Below, in pieces: positions 58,188 to 64,000 of a stretch of DNA of 64,000 nucleotides. Where the stretch lies: NCBI GenBank assembly GCA_038501195.1, contig JBBPUQ010000010.1:2540001-2604000 (forward strand). Reading direction: 5' to 3'. Source of the DNA: Nemania diffusa (lineage: Eukaryota > Ascomycota > Sordariomycetes > Xylariales > Xylariaceae). Below the pieces are notes generated by a model. That model searched no databases. It was not told the DNA's origin and saw nothing but the letters and a program-made list of their open reading frames with translations. Every line of letters starts with the position of its first letter. Position 1 is the stretch's first letter. The translations under genes and the position numbers were made by a program.

Positions 58188-60078
58188 CTCATATCAGCTT
58201 GCAGTGTTGATCACTGATCCTGGCGCATTCATTTTCTAATCTTATTTAATCAAAATTGTCGGCGTTTAAATGAAATAAAAAAAACTTTTGCTTTATACCC
58301 ATTAACCTTGATATGTGACTTGTTAAGTGCTTAGGCTTACGTTTAAATAATTTCCCTCTAACAGCTAATTAAACAAAATTTAAATTTTATTCCTGTTGAG
58401 AATCGCTGTTCTTAACTCAGCTTAGTTGTAGCGCTGACTCTTAAGCCCAGGGGATCTTCTCTGACAGGGAGGTCGGACTTATACATCTGTCCTTTTAAGA
58501 CACAAATAAGAGTATGGAGGGTTCTGCAAGTCGTATTCTGAGCAAATCTTTAAGGGGCTAGCGAACAGGGAATTCAAGCTGTTACAGAGAGTAGTAATTC
58601 TGGTAGTGGTAGTGCTATTTGGGATATAAATGCCATGAGAAGATCGATATTATCTCATTTCAGTGTGAGAGTACACCCTAAAACCCGCCAAAGAATGGAT
58701 TGAAGGTGCCTTGATAGAGTAATGTTGACATCCAGCTACTGTGAGGCTACATTAGTACGTAGTGTAGGCTCAATATTCGTTATCCGCAGATCCAAGGAAA
58801 CAGCGGGTCGGTTGGTTGGCTCTCCTCGGTACTCGAGATAATAGGGTCTGAGCCAGACGATGGTAGCAGTGAAATCAATATGACGATATGAGATTGGTAG
58901 AGTATGATGGTATGAAAGTATGATGAGAAATTTGACGATCGAGGTTCATAAAGAGAATACAAGAGGGACTAGTTTAGAATGCGAGAGCAACTTAGTATTT
59001 TTAATGGCTAGTTTCTACTGAGGTATATATGGGTAGAGCCTTTATAATAGGCGAAGCGCGGGTTACCTCAAGCTTTTTCTTTGAGTCTTTCCTTGAAACC
59101 TGTGCTTAGATTTCAGGTTGTGAAAAAAAGAATTCAGTGACTTCGATGCACCCCTATCTTGTTGCAACACGTAGTAGATTCATATCGTCATTATTCTTAA
59201 CTTCTAACCCATCCTCCGGAGCCGGCTTTTGCAGCAATCTGGCAGCTTTCTCATCATATCCCTAGAATCGTGATAGATATAATGCTGTGATTCCGCTCTT
59301 AGATTTGATGGATAAGAGAAGCACAGTGACTTTAGCGTTCTTTTTAAGGAAAATGGATGAATAAGTAAAGAAATAATTTATGGATTATACTTAGCATAAT
59401 GGTGTGTGTAATGGTGTGTGATAGGGTAGGAAGAAGAGTTAATTATGCTTTGATCTTAACGCTCTCTACGGAGTAGTGTATCATACATCACCGGCTCCTT
59501 GGCTGTTAGATGCAATAGCCTATTGACCGTTCTGACATAAGCCGACCCCTTGCTAGTTTCGTTCTTAACCCCTTGGCAGCCAGCCCTACAGATGGACATC
59601 TACATCTACAAGATCGCCGGGCTAACCCCTTGGCTGAATCTACTGGGGGCACTCGGGTCTGCTGACTGTTCTCTTGCCACTCATGAAGACAACCTTGAAT
59701 CTTTAGATAATGTCTTCGCTACTTTGGCATTCATAATCTAGAAAATAGGGTACCAATATGAAACTAACGCAATATAACTTAGGCTTCCTAGTATTGTACT
59801 TTGAAGAAAAGGGGCTTCTTTTGACATCTTGTACATGAAGTATTTGTAATAATTTTAGTTATTAGACAGGCAAACAATCTTAATCGTAGCCCGCCCTATA
59901 TATACTATCTACGGAGAATTAGATGCTTCCTGATTGGGTTGTAGTACAGGTCCGTGGATGTCAACAGCCATCTGTGGGCTGGACGAAAAGGGTAGTCGAT
60001 TAAGTAAGAAAGTGTGTTAGAATATGATAAGCCGGAAAATCCAGTCCTCGTTGGCCGTTATGCGCCATTATTTGTGTA
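58188..60078. other. Intergenic, no gene seen
   Basis: AT-rich, with stops in all frames; frames at 58780-58962 and 59550-59741 have no family features. Confidence 0.55.
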
Positions 60079-61038
60079 TCAGGGTCGATAAGAAAAGATC
60101 TGGTCGCCTGGAAGCTCCCGCTTCATGGCATCCGGGTGGAGTTCCTGTGGAGGTACATAATTCTGATCTACCCACACCATATTCTGCGTGGACTCGGGAG
60201 TCGGGTGTCTATAGTCTTGATGTGTCCACACGGTAGGCTGCGCGGGCTCTGGCAAGGAAGGAATTCTGGAGATCGCATTCCTCTTGCGCCACTCCCAGGC
60301 AAGGAACGCCAGGGCAAGTGACAGCAGGCCCAAGCCCAAACCAAGACCTACTCCTAGTCCTACTCCGAGTGAACTGTTACTAGATTTCCCAGAAGGCGAA
60401 GGAGTCGGAGAAGGATTGCTTGTGGAAGATGAAGAGGGCGAAGAAGACGAAGAAGAAGACGAAGTCGAAGACGAAGTCGAAGACGAAGAAGGCGCAGTGT
60501 CTGACGGGGATGCCACAGCCGGGGCTTTGAAAACGCTCTTGAATATCGGCAGACTGATATAAGAGTCGGTAGCGTTGCAGCATGAAGCGTTTTGCCCACA
60601 GCAATACTCGCCCGATACTTTATCGATGCTTTTGCAGAGCGTCAGGTCCTGGTACCAGTTCTGGGTTGCTACGGGACACATCAGTAAGACTAGGTCCAAT
60701 CCATAATGCAGATAGTGTACTCACGTGGTAGACCCGGACAGTACTGCTTGCAAGGTGCTTCCCACGTACTTGACGTACAGCCCTGGACGGTGAAGATATT
60801 GTCACCACCTGTGTCAAGACACAACCCGTTATCGAGACAGTAGTCGCTACCGCTACAGCATACGCTGACCTCTGCCGTGGTATTGCAGGGGAAAAAGGTG
60901 TCGTGCTCGTTCCCGGCGGTGTCTGTGAGCTGGTTAGCCGTAATTACTTATGTGTACCACGTCAAAGCCCTTACCGTAACATGTCGCACTGCTCTGTGTC
61001 ACAGCAACCAGAAGCACAACTAGTATCGTGAACATCAT
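60079..61038 (-). CDS. Type-I membrane glycoprotein, Cys-rich ectodomain
   Basis: 283 residues from exons 61038-60975, 60922-60725 and 60668-60079. Signal peptide 1-19 (MMFTILVVLLVAVTQSSAT), then a Cys-rich ectodomain of about 130 residues (CCSGSDYCLDNGLCLD, CKQYCPGLP, YCCGQNASCCNATDSY), a Ser/Thr/Pro stalk (about 160-200), a single Gly/Leu-rich membrane helix (LGVGLGVGLGLGLGLLSLAL) and a basic cytosolic tail starting WEWRKRN with short Pro-rich words. This plan is common among fungal surface proteins of unknown role and resembles the layout of Mid2/WSC wall-stress sensors without their signature domains. The Gly-Leu helix with GxxxG-like spacing favours self-association. The stalk is coded by an AGC/TCG-type simple repeat likely to vary in length. 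Confidence 0.85.
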
Positions 61039-63164
61039 TATGCCGTATGTATTAGATATAGAGAAAAGCAGAGAAACTAGTCATTTTCTAGAAAGAAAGG
61101 AAATAGGTTGTAGGATTTCCTGTTGAAGAGTGGGCGGCCCCCTTCAATACATACTGTACAATTTGAAACACAGAACTGTGGCTTTGCCATATACTGAGTT
61201 CAATCTCTCGACGCGGTGCTTTCATCTGCTGCATGCATATAGGATCTCTAGGTTGCACAGTCAGCTCCACGGATTCAAGCGCGGTAGTGGGATAGGGGCT
61301 AGAATCTCACCACGCGTCTATGTACCTACGCCACTAGATTTAGCTGCAGAGTTGCGCATTTACTACATCGCTACTCAAGCTGTCCCTATAAATAGTGGTA
61401 ATAGGCTATAGCTACAAGTAAGCAGTGAGACATATCTACTGGTCCTGAGAAGAAGAGAATATGTGCGAGCAATCCTACGCCGCCGGCCCGCAGCCTTAAA
61501 ATGTCACTTAAATGGCTGGGGGCGGCTGTTACGCCTGAGTGAGCGTCTAATGGCGGAGATGGCGGAGATTGGTGCACTCAGCTCAAGTCCGCATTGTCTC
61601 AGCTATTTTGAATGGGGGGCCGGATGTAGACTCAACATGATCCATAAAGACACCGGACCTAGAGAGTTCATAGCCATAATATACCGATAAGAAAATTGCA
61701 CTAGTAGAATTTCTCCATACTTAACTTTCAACTCGCCCAGAGCAAGAGGGTAGACCGCTGGCAATTGTTTAGACTGTCAGTAGTAATAATAGTCGCGATC
61801 TTCGATCCTGTAACCCCACGGCAGCCGGTTTACCGACCGGGGAATTTTGGTCTCGTTAGCGATATAATACCGAATACCTAGATTAAAACCGGTTTAAACA
61901 TTCACCAACCGTGTGCAAGGTTTTTACTTACTTAGTCTAGGACTTCTCTTCTCCCCCCTGCTGCGACGGGTCCTACCTATTCTGTTCGCCAAGTTTCATT
62001 TGACCCATTTAGGAAATTTTGCATCCTTATGCGCCCGATCGCTAATGTAGGAACGGAGTATGAAGGAATACTGGGTTGCATTAAGGTCATATTAGTTGGC
62101 AATGTCTAATTCCGACCAACTATCCGAAGATCTTAATAAGCTGAAAGACCCCCTGCTCATACACGTGCCGCTTAAAAATTGGCGAATAGCCGTATTTAAT
62201 AGCTACGCGTCGCGTGTGAGAGGTCATTACTTCTCCGCTGCGACTGTGAATAAGCCCTCGCTTCACAAAGAATGGTATTAATTGCATGTTAGGCTACATG
62301 CGGCCAATTTTGGCCAGGTTGGATAGAAACCACGGTGAAGCATATATGAATTAGATAGGAAATTTATTGCGCATTTTGTTAATTCCACCTACCTCAAGAG
62401 CCCAACTTCCTTCAAAAAGGGATAGACTTTGTGTTACTTGTGTTACACGCTAATAATACAACTACGCAGTAAGATCCGTTCGGCGTATTTCCACATTCTT
62501 CACACAACTGTCTAAACTAAAGATAGTAGAAATTGGGGATGGGGATACTCGAGCTCGTTCGACGAGGCTTTGTCGCTTGGAGAGTAAGAACTGAGACTGT
62601 ATAATTCTACTTTAGCTCTAATTCGTACTATGATCGTCTCTGCACGAATCAGGCAATGTGGTAGTACTATAACAAACCGTGCCCCTATATAAGGCTCCAC
62701 TTCTAAAGATCAAACCGAACAAACCATCTCCAGGGTCTAATAGGGGGTTTGGAAGGGCTTCTGTGGCATCAAGAGGCGTAGCCTCACCACTGATTTGGAA
62801 CCTTTGGGCGAGTTCATAGCTAGTAGGCACATCCAGCCGAATCATTCGTATGATTTTCTTACGCACATTAATATAGAAATACTCTTGAATTATCCTTTGC
62901 CCTTGAAGTCCCCTCATTACTACCGTAGTGTCACTTTATATCCTTCAAATAGACCTCACACATTCTTCGTGCAAACATCATTATAAATGATATAGACAAA
63001 CTTCTATCAATTTGAGGTCCATTTGATACCACAGATCTTTAGATATTTTTTATTAAGAGGGGAAGGAAATTTGGAAAAACTCTCTATTAATGTGGCATCA
63101 GCATCATGTGCAAATCCTCTAGCTTCTGTAGGGAAGGAAACTGTTTAGACGGCCCATCTTACCT
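61039..63164. other. Intergenic, no gene seen
   Basis: Short open frames on both strands without recognisable features; moderately AT-rich. Confidence 0.5.
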
Positions 63165-63647
63165 CTAATCATACGCAGATCGTTTTCCTTGTGGACAGTG
63201 ACCAGCTTTGCAACCCTCGCAGAAGCGGCTCTTGTGTGGCCCTTTGCTCGCCAGTGAACGAGGCGGCGCCTCCAAATAAATGCCACACCACTTCTTGAGC
63301 CAGTACGTAACTCGTTCCGCGTATGTATCGTCTAATATGGGCTTGCTAAGTTGACTACAGCTCTTGCAACGCTGATGATATACTCTCGCATTGTATTCTT
63401 TCCCGGGGTACATCCGAATCGTAAGAGCTATCTGTTTGCTGCTCCATCCATGTGTTACGCAGCTCGGATTGTGGCATCTAAACCGCCCCATTACAGCGCT
63501 GTCCCACGATTTGGTACATCCGTAATCGTCATCGCTGGTGCGAAACTTAAACACTAGATTGTTTTCTTCGAGGAGTCGAGACACCTCGGGGTGTTGTTCT
63601 GGGTGCATGGACGACGTAGCGGGGGATCTGCGCTGCCCTCTCGCCAT
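63165..63647 (-). CDS. 3CxxC-type zinc-finger protein
   Basis: 160 residues in one exon, member of the 3CxxC zinc-finger group (PF13695 type). After MARGQRRSPATSSMHPEQHP the protein shows FRCHNPSC followed by GWSSKQIALTIRMYPGKEYN, then ARVYHQRCKSCSQLSKP, YAERVTYWLKKWCG, and finally CEGCKAGHC: the three CxxC-like pairs and the YNARVY.QRC core that define the family. It probably binds zinc and nucleic acid; fungal members are short and uncharacterised. An upstream in-frame ATG at 63725 would add 26 residues; the start at 63647 was preferred because the family N-terminus begins with a basic M-x-R-G segment. Confidence 0.82.
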   Translation of the reverse strand: MARGQRRSPATSSMHPEQHPEVSRLLEENNLVFKFRTSDDDYGCTKSWDSAVMGRFRCHNPSCVTHGWSSKQIALTIRMYPGKEYNARVYHQRCKSCSQLSKPILDDTYAERVTYWLKKWCGIYLEAPPRSLASKGPHKSRFCEGCKAGHCPQGKRSAYD

Positions 63648-64000
63648 GTCGATAAGTGGTTGCGACGTGGTGGGACGAAGTATGTGTATTGCTGTTGAAA
63701 TGGGTGAAATGAGATGCCGATACATATCAAAGGTTTATGTAGGAGTTGTTGATGAACCAGGGCGGATGGGTGTTAGAGGCGAACATAAATGGGGTCAAAT
63801 CACCCATATGTAGACTTCCACGTATGCAGAGAAACGACTTAAGATAAAAAAATTGGTATCAAATCAATTATTCTAACATCCCATTCATTTCGGCATATGA
63901 TAACTAAGGCCTACCTACCTATTGATACATCATTTTGACGTGTATGTACTTGTCTGCAATTTTCCGCCCTTCGGACTAGGACAATAACCATGTGGTGGGT
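63648..64000. other. Intergenic end of window
   Basis: Upstream of the zinc-finger gene; nothing else recognised. Confidence 0.5.

Noticed and set aside
60284..60562. Glu-rich plus-strand frame
   Set aside because: Antisense of the Ser-rich stalk of the membrane glycoprotein.

Overview
The window is nuclear DNA of a filamentous ascomycete (Pezizomycotina, probably Sordariomycetes). The evidence is short introns of about 50-110 bp with GTRAGT-type donors, fungal-only families (PTH11/rhodopsin-like membrane protein, Zn2Cys6 regulator, POM34, 3CxxC zinc finger), and a 7-kb AT-rich block that is a retrotransposon destroyed by repeat-induced point mutation (RIP). Exon boundaries below were assembled by hand from splice consensus, reading frame and family similarity; no search was run.

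Layout. 1-6.5 kb: the 3' end of a DHA-type MFS exporter, a five-exon cytochrome P450 (minus) and a six-exon rhodopsin-domain membrane protein (plus). 6.5-20.6 kb is gene-poor and holds a GPI-type repeat protein (9.8-10.6 kb) and a small secreted protein (15.2-15.8 kb). 20.6-43 kb is metabolic: an AnmK/levoglucosan-kinase-like sugar kinase, a sugar-porter MFS transporter, a Gfo/Idh/MocA oxidoreductase cut in two by the retrotransposon, a short-chain dehydrogenase, a Zn2Cys6 regulator and an amidase. 43-46.5 kb holds mostly decayed DNA. 46.5-57.2 kb is a conserved housekeeping block: VPS54 (minus) divergent from MCM5 (plus), then a membrane-anchored degenerate AMP-binding protein (minus) divergent from POM34 (plus). 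57-64 kb is sparse: a 41-residue Cys-rich ORF, a type-I membrane glycoprotein and a 3CxxC zinc-finger protein.

Most notable observation. At 27110-34236 a Ty1/Copia element has two 141-bp LTRs (TGTCA...TGACA), a perfect 5-bp target duplication (GTCTC), a primer site matching the anticodon arm of initiator tRNA-Met, and integrase before reverse transcriptase on the plus strand. It split a sugar-type dehydrogenase whose two halves would otherwise join in frame as a 392-residue protein. RIP saturated the interior but fades within the last 50-80 bp of each LTR and did not visibly touch the host gene halves.

Working together. Kinase, sugar porter, dehydrogenase, sugar-type SDR and Zn2Cys6 regulator lie within about 19 kb and could form a catabolic cluster for an anhydrosugar or other unusual sugar, now broken at the dehydrogenase step. 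This is inference from gene content; the amidase and P450 need not belong to it.
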